DNA from: Leptodactylus fallax
Lineage: Eukaryota; Chordata; Amphibia; Anura; Leptodactylidae
Reading direction: 5' to 3'
DNA length: 64,000 bases
Assembly: GCA_947044405.1 (NCBI GenBank)
Contig: CAMRHE010000353.1
Coordinates: 992,001 to 1,056,000 of the forward strand
Shown here: positions 34,514 to 44,865 of the stretch, one piece after another
Position numbering within the stretch: the stretch's first letter is position 1
Layout: each line of letters opens with the position of its first letter
Translations under genes and position numbers: made by a program
Notes under the pieces: model-generated
The model's database searches: none
The model's input: the letters and a program-made list of their open reading frames with translations, nothing else
Told to the model about the DNA's origin: nothing

Positions 34514-34910
34514 CTTTCCCTTCTGTGCCCAAACAGCAGTTTATACCCACATATGACATTAAGTACGTTATCCTGGGTACAACAGTGTTATACATGTAGG
34601 CTTAAACTGCATTTTGGGCACACATCAGAGCATAGTAGAGAAGGCGTGCTATGTGGCTTTTGGAGCACAGATTTAGATATTTGGTATCTGGACTCCATGT
34701 CATTTTTACAGAGCCTCTAACGTACCCCATTTTAAAAACTGCACCCATCAAAGAACTTATCAAGGGGTGTAGTGGGCATTAGTATCCCAGACGTGAATGC
34801 ACAGCGCATGGTGAAGAGTAAATATGAAAGCTGAGCGGAGTACATTGGGAACACCAAATTCCTTACTATATCCCCAGTAGCTCCTATGATTGGGGAGGTC
34901 ACTCTGGGGG
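34514..34910. repeat. Array of ~310-bp repeat units (block 3, right)
   Basis: Resumes right after the hAT insertion with TCTGTGCCCAAACAGCAG and ends near CTCTGGGGGTCATTTCCGG. Confidence 0.7.
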
Positions 34911-34949
34911 TCATTTCCGGTTTATTTTCCCTCGTAAGCTCTAAATCTG

Positions 34950-35830
34950 GTTTTTTCCCCTGATATACGCTCGCACAGGTTATACATTACCTCCCTGCCG
35001 CAGCCAGTTTTGTTCTAAAGATTTGGCGATTTTTGGGGTTTTTGTCTTCACATTGCACAAGCTATATTTTTTTTTATTTTCCTGGTGATGTAGCCATATG
35101 AGAGCTTGTTGTTTGCAGTATGAGAGGTATTTTGTAATGATATCATCTTTGGGTGCCTATAACTTATTAACTAACTTTTATTAACTCTTTCTTGGTGATT
35201 AAAAAAAATGCCCATCAATTCTGGTATTGAGTTTTACATTTTATTTTTTTTTTTTTTTTTTTTACACACAGCATACAACATAAGCAACATGTTAACTTTA
35301 TTCTGAGGGTCGGTACGATTACGGTAATACCTCATTTATATTGTTTTTTTATGTGTTACTAATTTTGCAGAACAAAAAACCATTTGGGGACATAAATCAA
35401 TTATTTTTGCATCGCCATCTTCTGAGAGGTGTAACATTTTTATTTTTCGTTAGAGTTGGTTGATGGCTTATTTTTTGCAGAACAACTTGTGCTTTTTATT
35501 CTGGGGTACATGTGACTTTTTGATCACTTTTTATAGCATATTTTGTAAGGTGAGATGGCGAAAAATCATTACTTCCGGAGGGTTTTTCCGTTTTTTGTTT
35601 TTTTTTTTCCGACGTTCACCGTGTAGGTTAAATAATGTTTGAGTTTTATTGTACAGGTTGTTACGGACGCGGCTGTACCAAATATGCATTGTTTTTTATT
35701 AATTTTTAGGTTTTTGAATTATATAACTCATTTGATATAGGAAAAGGGAATTCTGGGGCTTTATTCATTTATTTATTTCACACACTTTATTAATTTTTTT
35801 TTTTACACATTTTTTATTTGTCCTATAAAC
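34950..35830. repeat. AT-rich anuran-type repeat
   Basis: Same repeat as 7745-7960/9512-9780, with CCATATGAGAGCTTG, TTATTAACTCTTTCTTGG and GGGGTACATGTGACTTTTTG, plus a long T tract at 35247-35263. The element at 52.7-55.1 kb shares words such as CGACGTTCACCGT. Probably an old non-coding part of a larger transposon. Confidence 0.55.
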
Positions 35831-35861
35831 ACACCTGAAGCAGGAATCGTTGGTTCAGTAT

Positions 35862-36051
35862 TATAGACTACAATACATGTGTATTGCAGTCTATAGAGGA
35901 AGTCAACCTATGCAGACGCATAGGCTGACTTCCTGCATCTCGGCAGGATCAACCAGGTACTGGGGGCACCTAGCAGCTTGGGGTTACTGGCCAGACCCCA
36001 GGCTGCAGAAGATACATATGGGCACCCCCGCATCTCGTCGCAGGGGGTGTC
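35862..36051. repeat. Chain of four consecutive hairpins
   Basis: Stem 1 (35862-35895) pairs TATAGACT-A-CAATAC with GTATTG-C-AGTCTATA. Stem 2 (35897-35934) pairs AGGAAGTCA and CCTATG with their complements. Stem 3 (35973-36006) pairs GCAGC and GGGG. Stem 4 (36020-36051) pairs GCACCCCC with GGGGGTGT. They lie nearly end to end. This is likely the end of an interspersed repeat. Confidence 0.75.
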
Positions 36052-36059
36052 ATTTGGCA

Positions 36060-37050
36060 TCGCGGAACCCCTTGGATGCCGCGGTCATGTTTGAGCTATT
36101 GAGCTGCGGGCGTCAGCTAATATCAGGGAAAGTTTGTTACTGCAAACTGATAGGTTCAGGTCCCGATCATGTCTCCGTGGATACCATAAACTATTAGCGC
36201 TGTGTTCACAGAGTTCCTGACCCTTGGGGAGACCCGATCCCCAATTTAGTAGGGTTAGTTTATAAACGTCGGCGCTGCACAAAGCCCAGCAAGAGCCAAC
36301 GTTTATATACAGTGGGGGATCCTGAAAAGGTTAATCACTGCTAGGATCATCTAGATGTGTGAGCAGGAGATGGCTTCTCAGATGATCAGGACCAGCCTGT
36401 ACAGGACAAATTCTGTTATTAGTAATGACATCACATTCATAGTGGGTGTGGATAACAACTGAACTCGTGCACAAGGGGAGGCACATGATTAGGACCAGTA
36501 AGGAAGTGATTGTAACAGATGTTGCTTGCACAATTCTGCAAAAGGGTATGACTTTTTTTTTTTTTGGTCTCAATTAGAAAAACTAATTTCAGCACATTTT
36601 TGTAACAAAAGAACCCCTTTAAGACCATAACTGTTGGAAAACTTTCAGTTAGTTCTGAAGACTCCAAAATGTCACCAAAAACATGAGAGAAATATCTAAA
36701 TAAAAGAAAAATAATCAGATAAGTAATATAGGCTTAGCATCCTTACAAAAAAAGGATGCTGCCAGAAGCTGTAAATCCTATAATGGTTATAGGAATTCTT
36801 CAGGGTGCTGACAAGAAATAAACAGTACACCAGTAAAATAACATAGAGCTGTTTTCATCTGGTGTCTAACAGAGCAACTCATCCTGGCACAGGTAAATAG
36901 AAGTACAAAACATGTAGTACTGCACTATACTTACCTAGAGAGATGCTAATAATCAGCCAATCAGTGAATGCATTTCAATAATACATTGGGTTTTTTTTTA
37001 CCAGTGAAATCATCATGCTGATTTGTTAGAACTTCCAGGCAAGCACTGTA
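36060..37050. other. Unassigned sequence
   Basis: No coding or repeat family was recognised. ACTTACCTAG at 36929-36938 is a minus-strand 5' splice-site match identical to one in the adjacent MITE (37188-37197). Confidence 0.4.
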
Positions 37051-37056
37051 TGTTAA

Positions 37057-37549
37057 AAGGGAATCTGTCAGGTCAATCTGGGACACTAAACCACCCACAG
37101 GTCCTTATAGACCTGGGGTTTAGTGTCCCAAATCTCCCTGTTGTAATGCAATCCGCAGGCGCATTAAAAATAAAAAAAAACCTTTATACTTACCTAGAGA
37201 AGGGTCCAATGAATGCTGTTCGGCCGAGAACAGTCCAGCTTCTTTGTTGGCATGCCTCCCCCATGCTCCCGACGCCTGCTCTGTTCTTCAGTGAAGCCGA
37301 AGATGGACACCCTGGCTTCACTGCGCAATTGCCGGTGGTATGGGGCATGCGCACTGAAGGTGTACTCCTCTGGCTTCATTGAAGTACGGCGCAGGCGCGG
37401 GGAGTACAGCGGCAGGATGAGTATAAAGCTTTTTTATTTTTAATGCGGCCATGGATTGCGTTATAACAGGGTGATTTGGGACACTAAACAACAGGTCCAT
37501 ATGGACGTGTGGGTGGTTTACGGTCCCATATTGCCCTGACAGATTCCCT
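37057..37549. mobile_element. TTAA-flanked foldback MITE (493 bp)
   Basis: TTAA at 37053-37056 and 37550-37553 flanks ends that read AAGGGAATCTGTCAGG inward from both sides (left arm with one extra A). Longer arms pair GGGACACTAAACCACCCAC with GTGGGTGGTTTACGGTCCC. The GC-rich centre has GGCATGCGCACTGAAG and GGCGCAGGCGCGGGG. The ends fit the T2/Kolobok-like MITE signature (TTAAAGGRR). Open frames in the centre are chance. Confidence 0.85.
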
Positions 37550-37559
37550 TTAAGCACAG

Positions 37560-38600
37560 TTTCATGTGACAATGTACCAGGAATGACCAGTGTATGTTAA
37601 AATGTTGTATCCTGAATAAACTAACATGAGGGATATTTTGGATACAATGGTATTTTGGATACAATGGGGCAAATGTATTAAATTACTCCAGTTTTATTGT
37701 GTGAATTTACATTTATTAAGAGTAACTGAAAATGAGTGAAACGTCTCATATTACGTTTACATGAGATTCATGCAATGATTTTGATGTTTGATGAAATAAA
37801 ATGCTTTAAATACATGTTTTTTTTTTTTTAAATAACAATGCTTTAAATATAGAGCACTACAAAGATAAAATAACAAACATCTACTTACTTATCAAACACT
37901 GCTTTAACTTTCAGCTGATAGTTAAGCTCTTGTAGTTTGACCAATAATCTGTAATACATTAAATGAATGAATTGATTAATACATACATAGTGTAGATTAC
38001 TATAAAATCAATCTTTTAAAAATAAATATTCAAAGACTTTAACAAAATGTTAAATACTATGTACAACTTTGATGGCTTTGTTTATTTTTATTATTGTATT
38101 GCTCGTTATGACATAAAACAAAAACCCAACAGGTTTTTATTTAAAATATTTGCTGTACTTATCTTCTACAGGCTAAAGTTTTTTTTGTTTTTTTTCAAAC
38201 AGTGCTCAGTCCCCTTTTCAGAAAGATCAGTCAGCTTAGGGTCTGTTTTCACTTTCAGATACAGGTATGTAATGAGTGCCAATCGAAGATAAGCACACTG
38301 ATTCACCATGTAACAATTTTCAAACAAATATTTGTTCACAGTTAAGTGTGTTTTCCTGATTGTTTGTACCTTAAATGAATAGAAAAAAGTTATCATTCCC
38401 TGTAAACTTTGCTTTTGTGGTCAGCACAATAATATTTTGAAATTGATCTATTTTTAAGGATATTCGCAATATTTCAAGATACTTAAGAAGCTTCTGGAAT
38501 TGTGAGAACTATCAAGAAGTTTCTAAAACTGCCCAGAATTATCTAGAACTTTCTGGGACTGTACAGAATTGTAGGTAGCTGTATAACTACAGTGTGAGGG
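37560..38600. other. Unassigned AT-rich sequence with heat-shock-element-like dyads
   Basis: Nothing coding was recognised. TTCTGGAA at 38492, GAAGTTTC at 38516 and GAACTTTC at 38546 are three GAA/TTC dyads within 62 bp. This resembles a heat-shock-factor site cluster but has no gene attached. Confidence 0.4.
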
Positions 38601-39040
38601 AGGTAGCTCGGTAGCAGCCTAGGTACGGGCCCAAACAGTCAGAGACAGTGACATGAGAGCTTAGGTGTAACAGGTTTATTTAGAAAAAAAAAGACAACAA
38701 AATAAATAAACCTTCTCTTCAGGAAAACAGGCAAAACAATATCATCCTTAACATCAGGCACAAAAATAAACAAACTCCTGCTCGTCTGAGCGGCTACCTA
38801 AACAGACTACTGCTTACTAACCTGTGTGGCTGTCTGCCAGCCACACCAGCAACCAGTTTGGCACAGTAACAGTTTTTGGAAGATCAGGACAGATCCAGAC
38901 GCCTGCTCTTACTCCCCAGGATCTGCACTCAAGTGCAGGCTCTGCAGGTCTATATGGGCCAGTAATGAGCCTCAAGACCCGCACCTGAGCTGGGGCTTAC
39001 TCAGAAACCCGCGCTGGACCAGCCATATGACAAAACCCGG
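38600..39040. other. Unassigned repeat-like sequence
   Basis: It looks like an old interspersed repeat or LTR fragment (GTAACAGGTTTATTTAG followed by A-rich sequence), without definable ends. The hAT element at 39049 is inserted at its right edge. Confidence 0.35.
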
Positions 39041-39048
39041 GGACTGAC

Positions 39049-41557
39049 CAAGGGCGCACCGCTAATGAGGCGAGGTGAGGTGGCCGCCTCGGGCGGCACT
39101 GTCCGGGGGGCGGCATTTTACTATTTAATGTAAACCAGCCCAGGACAGGCCGCTTAAAAAAAAAAAAAAAAACAGAGCTGAGCGCAGCCTGTCCTGGGCT
39201 GGTTTACAAGACGTCGCATCTCAGCGCAGGCGGCGACACAATGACGTCATCACGCCGCCTACGCTGAGACACAGACGTCGCGGACAAGAGGAGAAGGCGG
39301 TGGCGGCTGCATCAAGGCATCGCAGGTGAGTATAGCTTTTTTTTATATATATAAATAGGCCGTTACCTGTTGGAGTATCCCCGGCAGGTAACGGCCTATT
39401 TATTTACCTACCCCGCGTCTGCTCGTGGCCGCCCCCGCTTCCCCTTCTGCTATGGGCCGCAGAAAGGGAAGCGGATGCTGTGAGCGGCCGCGGGCATCGG
39501 TAAGTTAGGCCGCGGGCCGCAAATACTACTATTATTATACTCCGGGGTCTATTCAGACCCCGGAGTATAATAATCGGAGGCCTAGGGTTGGTGAGGGAAC
39601 ATAAAAACCAGTGTTACTCACCTCCTGCGATCGGATGTAACTCCGAGCAGGCTTGAGGCCTTTGGTGACGTCATCAGGTCGCGTCGCCGGCCTGATCACG
39701 TGACGTGTGTGCGCAATTAAACAGGGCCGAAAGCTGCAAGGAGTGCACCGGTGTCCAGGATAGGTAAGTAACTCTGATTTTTATGTTTGTATTCTCCCCT
39801 GGGTCTCCAATCATTATACTCTGGGGTCTGAAAAGGGTCGGCCACTATGGGGCATAATACCCTGTGCAGGGACCACTGTAGAGCATAATACCCTGTGCAG
39901 GGGCCACTCTGGAGCATAATACAAGAGCAGGGGCCACTATAGAGCATAATACTGAGTGCAGGGACCACTATAGAGCATAATACAAGTGCAGGGGCCACTA
40001 TGGAGCATAATAGCAGTGCAAGGGCCACTATGGAGGATAATACCCTGTGCAGGGGCCACTATGGAGCATAATACCCTGTGCAGGGGCCACTCTGGAGCAT
40101 AATACCAGTGCAGGGGCCACTATGGAGCATAATACCGTGTGCTGGGGCCACTATAGAGCATAATACAAGTGTAGGGGCCACTGTGGAGCATAATACCAGT
40201 GCAGGGGCCAATATGGGGCATAAAACTGTGTGCAGGAGTTGCTGCGAAACATAATACCGTGTGCAGTGGCCAATGCGGGGCATAATACCGTGAGCAGGGG
40301 CCACTATGGAGCAGAATACCGTGTGCAGGGGCCGCTGAGAGGCATAATCCAGTGTGCAGGGGCCGCTGCGGGCCATAACACTTTGTAATACTGTGTGCAG
40401 GGGCTGCTGTGGAACTTTATAGTGTGTGTAAATGGGGCGCTAAAAACATGGGCTATGGCACCTGTTTATATTATACGCTGTCTGTTTATAGTGACCGTGT
40501 GATGTAATTGTAGCCTTGTCACATACTGTAGACATGTACAGGACGAGGCTGCAGTTACATTACATGGCCGCTATGAGATGAATTACACTATGTAAACAGA
40601 GAAGCGGTCACGGCGCTTACACAGGTACCATTCAAACAGCTGATCAGTGGGGGTCCTGGGTTTTTGAATCCCACTGATTAGTTTATTAATGACCTGGAAA
40701 AACTTTTAATTAGTTAACACCTGGGGTATTATTAATAAGGGGCACTATTTATGCAGGGTACACACGGACATTATTAATATAAAGATGCACTTGGGAGTAT
40801 TATTCATTATGGGGGGTTATATCATATATTATATAATTGGGGTAGCAGCAGGATGGGTGTGTACGTGAGGACAATGTGGGTTGGATGCCTGGAAAAGTGA
40901 GGAGCCAAAGATGTCTGTGTTGCAACCTTTACAGAGACAAGTCACAGCTGGAAGAAGTGGTCATGGCGGTCCAGAGGGAAGAGAAGGGAAATGTGAAGGA
41001 TTAGTCAGAGACGTCACCTGTAAGTCACAGAATGTTACTGCCCTGTATTCACCTAAATGATAGAGGATAAATACCTGATTGATGGGGGTCTGTCTGCTGA
41101 GACCCCCACTGAGCCTGAGAATTGGGTTTTTCCCCCCACTGGGTGGGAATTCAGCCTGACCGCAACCATATATATAGGTGTCACTTGGTGGGTGGACGAA
41201 CCCGCGTGGCTCTCATTCACTTCAATGGGAGTGCCAAAGATAGCCGAAGTCCAGTCCTCAGCTATCTGCGGGGCTCCTATTATAGAGAATGGGGGCCACG
41301 TGGGCTCATCCATCCACCAAGCAGAAGATGTGTGACGTTACTTTCATTGTTAATGCCGTGTTGTTGATCTGATACTGAAGTAATACAGGAAGAAGAATTC
41401 TTAAAAACTGTTTTATAACTTTGTGTATTGTGTATATTGTGCGACGATAACAGTGTGTTAAACTAGTAGCATGGAAACTCAGTTTTTGTTTTTTTTTGGG
41501 GGGGGGGCGTCTTTCTATAATCCGCCTCAGGCAGCAAAGAGGCTAGGTTCACCACTG
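39049..41557. mobile_element. hAT-type element, non-autonomous (2509 bp)
   Basis: A perfect 8-bp target duplication GGACTGAC flanks it (39041-39048 and 41558-41565). The right end read inward is CAGTGGTGAACCTAGCCTCT; the left starts CAAGGGCGCACCGCTAATGA. Internal parts in order are a GC-rich core with TGACGTCA at 39242 and a splice-donor match at 39326; a hairpin (AATAGGCCGTTACCTG and complement, 39353-39405); a second hairpin (39532-39574); another TGACGTCA at 39666 between donors at 39616 (minus) and 39764 (plus); then a 31-bp minisatellite. No transposase frame was seen. Confidence 0.93.
39838..40400. repeat. 31-bp minisatellite (locus 3)
   Basis: About 18 units like GGGGCCACTATGGAGCATAA plus TACCGTGTGCA, internal to the hAT element. 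Units vary by short indels (29-33 bp). Confidence 0.9.
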
Positions 41558-41565
41558 GGACTGAC

Positions 41566-41979
41566 ATACCGTGACTCCAGCACTTGTCCTGTCACTTTCT
41601 CACAACAGTTATGTAGGGCCACTATAGCCCTTCCTGAGAGACGGAAAGACAGGATCTAATTGATTGGGATTGCATAGTAAGTGGGCAATGGCCATCACAG
41701 ACAAAGGGGAATTGACCTAGACAGACAGGTGTGAATTCAATATCTATTCAGATTCTGATAACGACAGTATTCACACTTCACCCCACACCCATTACAGGAG
41801 GAGCTTAGGAATGTAAATGTATATTTTGTGTGTTACTCTGGTACCGGGTGATCAATCTTGCTCTGCTGAATCCTCAGTACACTCTTGAACTTTAATACTG
41901 CATGGAATAAAGACCATTTTTATCAAGTTTGGAGAGACATCCTTTTTCCTTACAGTTCACAGCAACTTAGTCAATTTAG
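41566..41979 (+). promoter_or_regulatory. Upstream region of the transposase-like gene (possible 5' UTR intron end)
   Basis: Just before the proposed start codon a pyrimidine-rich CCTTTTTCCTTACAG (41940-41954) looks like a 3' splice site, suggesting that a non-coding first exon lies further upstream. No TATA box can be assigned with confidence. The left end of the gene-bearing element was not found. Confidence 0.35.
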
Positions 41980-43718
41980 ATGGCATCAAGAGGTTGCATA
42001 CATCCAGCAGATGCATTTTGCTACGTATGTGGCCAGTTTATAAAGACAAGAGCAAAAAAGTACTCTGTGGAAGTATCTAAGATGTGTGAGGCCTACAAAG
42101 CATACTACGGCATGCCTGTTGGTGACCAAGACAAACCATGAGCTCCTCATTTCACATGTGAGCACTGCAAGAATATTCTTGAAGGTAAGTGGATAAATGC
42201 TACTCTCTTAAATAGCAGATTAACTGTGTTAATATTGTAAATATCACTAGTCATTAGTGTGAAATAGGCCTAAATCAAATTCTCAATACAAATATTATTT
42301 TGTTTGCTTATAGGTTGGTACAGGGGAGAGAAGAGAGCCATGCATTTTGCTATGCCAAGAATTTGGCATGAACCGACTGATCACTCAACAAATTGCTACT
42401 TCTGCATGGTGGACCCTTCCAAACGTCGCACTGGAAAAAATACACCGCCTGTAACGTATCCTGACATTCTGTCATCTATTGCCCCAGTACCACACTGCCC
42501 TGAACTTCCTGTACCAACACCTCCAGACAGAGTTACACCACCTTTAAAAGAAAGCAGCAGGTCAGACATCAAGGAAGACGTTAAAGATCACGATTTCTCT
42601 TCTTATGCAGATGAGGAGCGGAAGCCATACTACCCTAACCAAAAAGACCTCAACGATCTGATCAGAGACCTTGGTCTCACCAAGTCCAACGCTGAGCTTC
42701 TGACATCAAAGCTCAAGCAATGGAACTTATTAGATGAAAGCGTCCAAGTCACAGATCAGAGGAAGCGTCAGCAAGTTTTTTCCATCTTCTTCAGTCATCA
42801 AGATGGACTGTGCTTCTGCAACAATGTTGCCGGTCTATTCGAAGCTATAGGTATCACCTGTAACCCAAATGAGTGGCGCCTCTTCATTGACAGCTCATGC
42901 AAGAGCCTCGAAGCCGTGCTGCTTCACAATGGGAACAAGTATCCGTCTCTTCCTGTAACTCACTCGGTGCACCTGAAAGAGGAATACACCAGTGTCAAGA
43001 TGTTGCTAGGTGCCTTGAAGTATGATGAGTATGGCTGGGAAGTTATCGGAGATTTCAAAATGGTGTCATTCCTGATGGGCCTCCAAGGTGGTTTTACTAA
43101 GTATCCTTGCTTTATTTGTGTAATGCAAAAAACCAAAATGGCTGCCCTTGATAAAATGGCTGCCCCTGACAAGACAATAAGCCAGTTCATGTAACCTTAA
43201 TTTCAACCCTGTATGAGGTAATGTCTACACACTCTATCAAGTTTGACATGTTCTGGGATGCCTACATGTCCTAGGAAGACATTAATTTCAACTCTGTATG
43301 AGGTAATGTCTATATGGTTGTAATCAAGAACGCACTCTATCAAGTTGACATGTTCTGGGATGCGTGCGTGTCTTAGGGAAGACATTCCAGTGGAACTTGG
43401 CCCCTTTCATGGGAATGTGAGCCTGGAGACGAGTAAAGCCTTACAGAGGTGTATACACTTCTGTGACCGCCCACTCTTATGACGCACACAAAGGGTATAT
43501 AGGATAGGTTAGTGTCTCCTGGCCGGTGTTGCAATCTTGACAGAAGTGATTGGGGACGCCTGGTGCTGCTTGATGAGACCTGTCACAACGGCTTGGAGAT
43601 ATTTCCTGGAGATTACCCTGATCGGAATTCATCAATGAAGCTTGGCAGTGTTGTAAGTGTTGATTTAATTACCTTTTGATTAACTTTGATTACCTGTTGA
43701 TTAACTTTGATATACCTT

Positions 43719-44865
43719 CTAATAATAGTCCTTTAATAGTCCCACAATGGGGAAATTCAGTGTGTTACAGCAGCAAAGATAAGATAAGATAAGATAAGCA
43801 GATACAAATACAACATGTACAGGAATGTTCCAAGGTGAGAGGCATTACTTTGATAGCAGACAGACAGATAGGACGTAGCAGAGGGGGGGGGGGATTTAAC
43901 AGGCAGAGAGATATTTCAGTTCTCTGTGTGTAATGATCTCCGCTTAGGTCGGTGTTGGTTGTACAGCCTAACCGCGGTGGGGAGGAAAGACTTCCGATAG
44001 CGCTCCTTCTCACACCTAGGGTGGAGCAGTCGGTCACTGACAGTACTGCCCAGCGCAATCACAGTCTCATGCATGGGATGGGACTTCTTCTTCTGCATGG
44101 AGCTCACCACGGACAGTATCCTTCTGTCACCCACCACCTGCACTGGGTCCAGGGGGCTCCCCAGGACAGAGGTGGCCCTTCTAATCAGCTTGTCAAGTTT
44201 ATTTCTGTCCCTGGTTGATATACTGCTCCCCCAGCAGGCCACTCCAAAGAAGATGGCTGATGCCACTACCGAGTTGAAGAAAGTTCTAAGAAGTGCCCCC
44301 CGGATTCCAAAGGCTCTCAGTTTCCTAAGCAGGTAGAGCCTGCTGTGGCCCTTCCTGTACAGGGCCTCCATATGATCTGCCCAGTCCAGCTTATTATTAA
44401 GGAGCAAACCCAGGTACTTATAGGTGTTCACAATCTCGATGCCCGTCCCCAGGATGTCCACTGGTTTAGGAGGGCTTCTGCCTTTGCGGAAGTCCACCAC
44501 CATCTCCTTGGTCTTCCCCGCGTTAATCTTCAGGTGGTTCCGGTGGCACCAGTCCACAAAATCCCGGTTCAGTTCTCTGTACTCCCTATCATCATCATCT
44601 GTGATGAGACCCACTATTGCAGAGTCGTCAGAATACTTCTGTAGGTAGCAGCTGGATGAGTTGCACCTAAAATCTGCAGTGTACAGTGTGAAGAGGAAAG
44701 GGGCGAGAACCGTACCCTGAGGTGCCCCCGTATTACAGATCACGGTACCTGACACACAGTCTTGGGCTCTCACGTATTGAGGTCGATTTGTGAGGTAGTC
44801 TAGGATCCAGTTGGAGAGGTGGTGGTCCACTCCAGCAAGGCCCAGCTTGTCCCTCAATAACCCTA
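43719..44865 (-). mobile_element. 5'-truncated LINE (CR1/L2/Rex1-like) inside the LTR
   Basis: The 3' tail is on the left (ACTATTATTAG read on the minus strand, after an AAGATAAGATAAGATAAG run). The break on the right lies within the reverse transcriptase. Flanks share ATATACCTT (43710-43718) and ATATACTTT (44866-44874), a likely imperfect target duplication. Confidence 0.85.
43916..44857 (-). pseudogene. LINE reverse transcriptase, C-terminal part (open but truncated)
   Basis: The 313-codon frame is uninterrupted but lacks the endonuclease and the front of the polymerase. It shows NWILDYLTNRPQYVR, GAPQGTVLAPFLFTLYTADF, the catalytic YSDDSAIVGLI, HLKINAGKTKEMVVDFRKG, TYKYLGLLLNNKLDW and the C-terminal FFNSVVASAIFFGVACWGSS block. 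These fit the CR1/L2/Rex1 group of non-LTR elements. The ORF starts at a chance methionine. The near-intact frame suggests a fairly recent insertion. Confidence 0.9.

Noticed and set aside
37023..37443. Open frames of 119 and 76 codons
   Set aside because: They lie within and across a foldback MITE with TTAA flanks and have no protein-like conservation pattern that I recognise.
42304..43194. Treating the 296-codon frame as a complete gene
   Set aside because: The frame begins inside an intron, and its last ~25 codons are LTR sequence; spliced exons explain it better.
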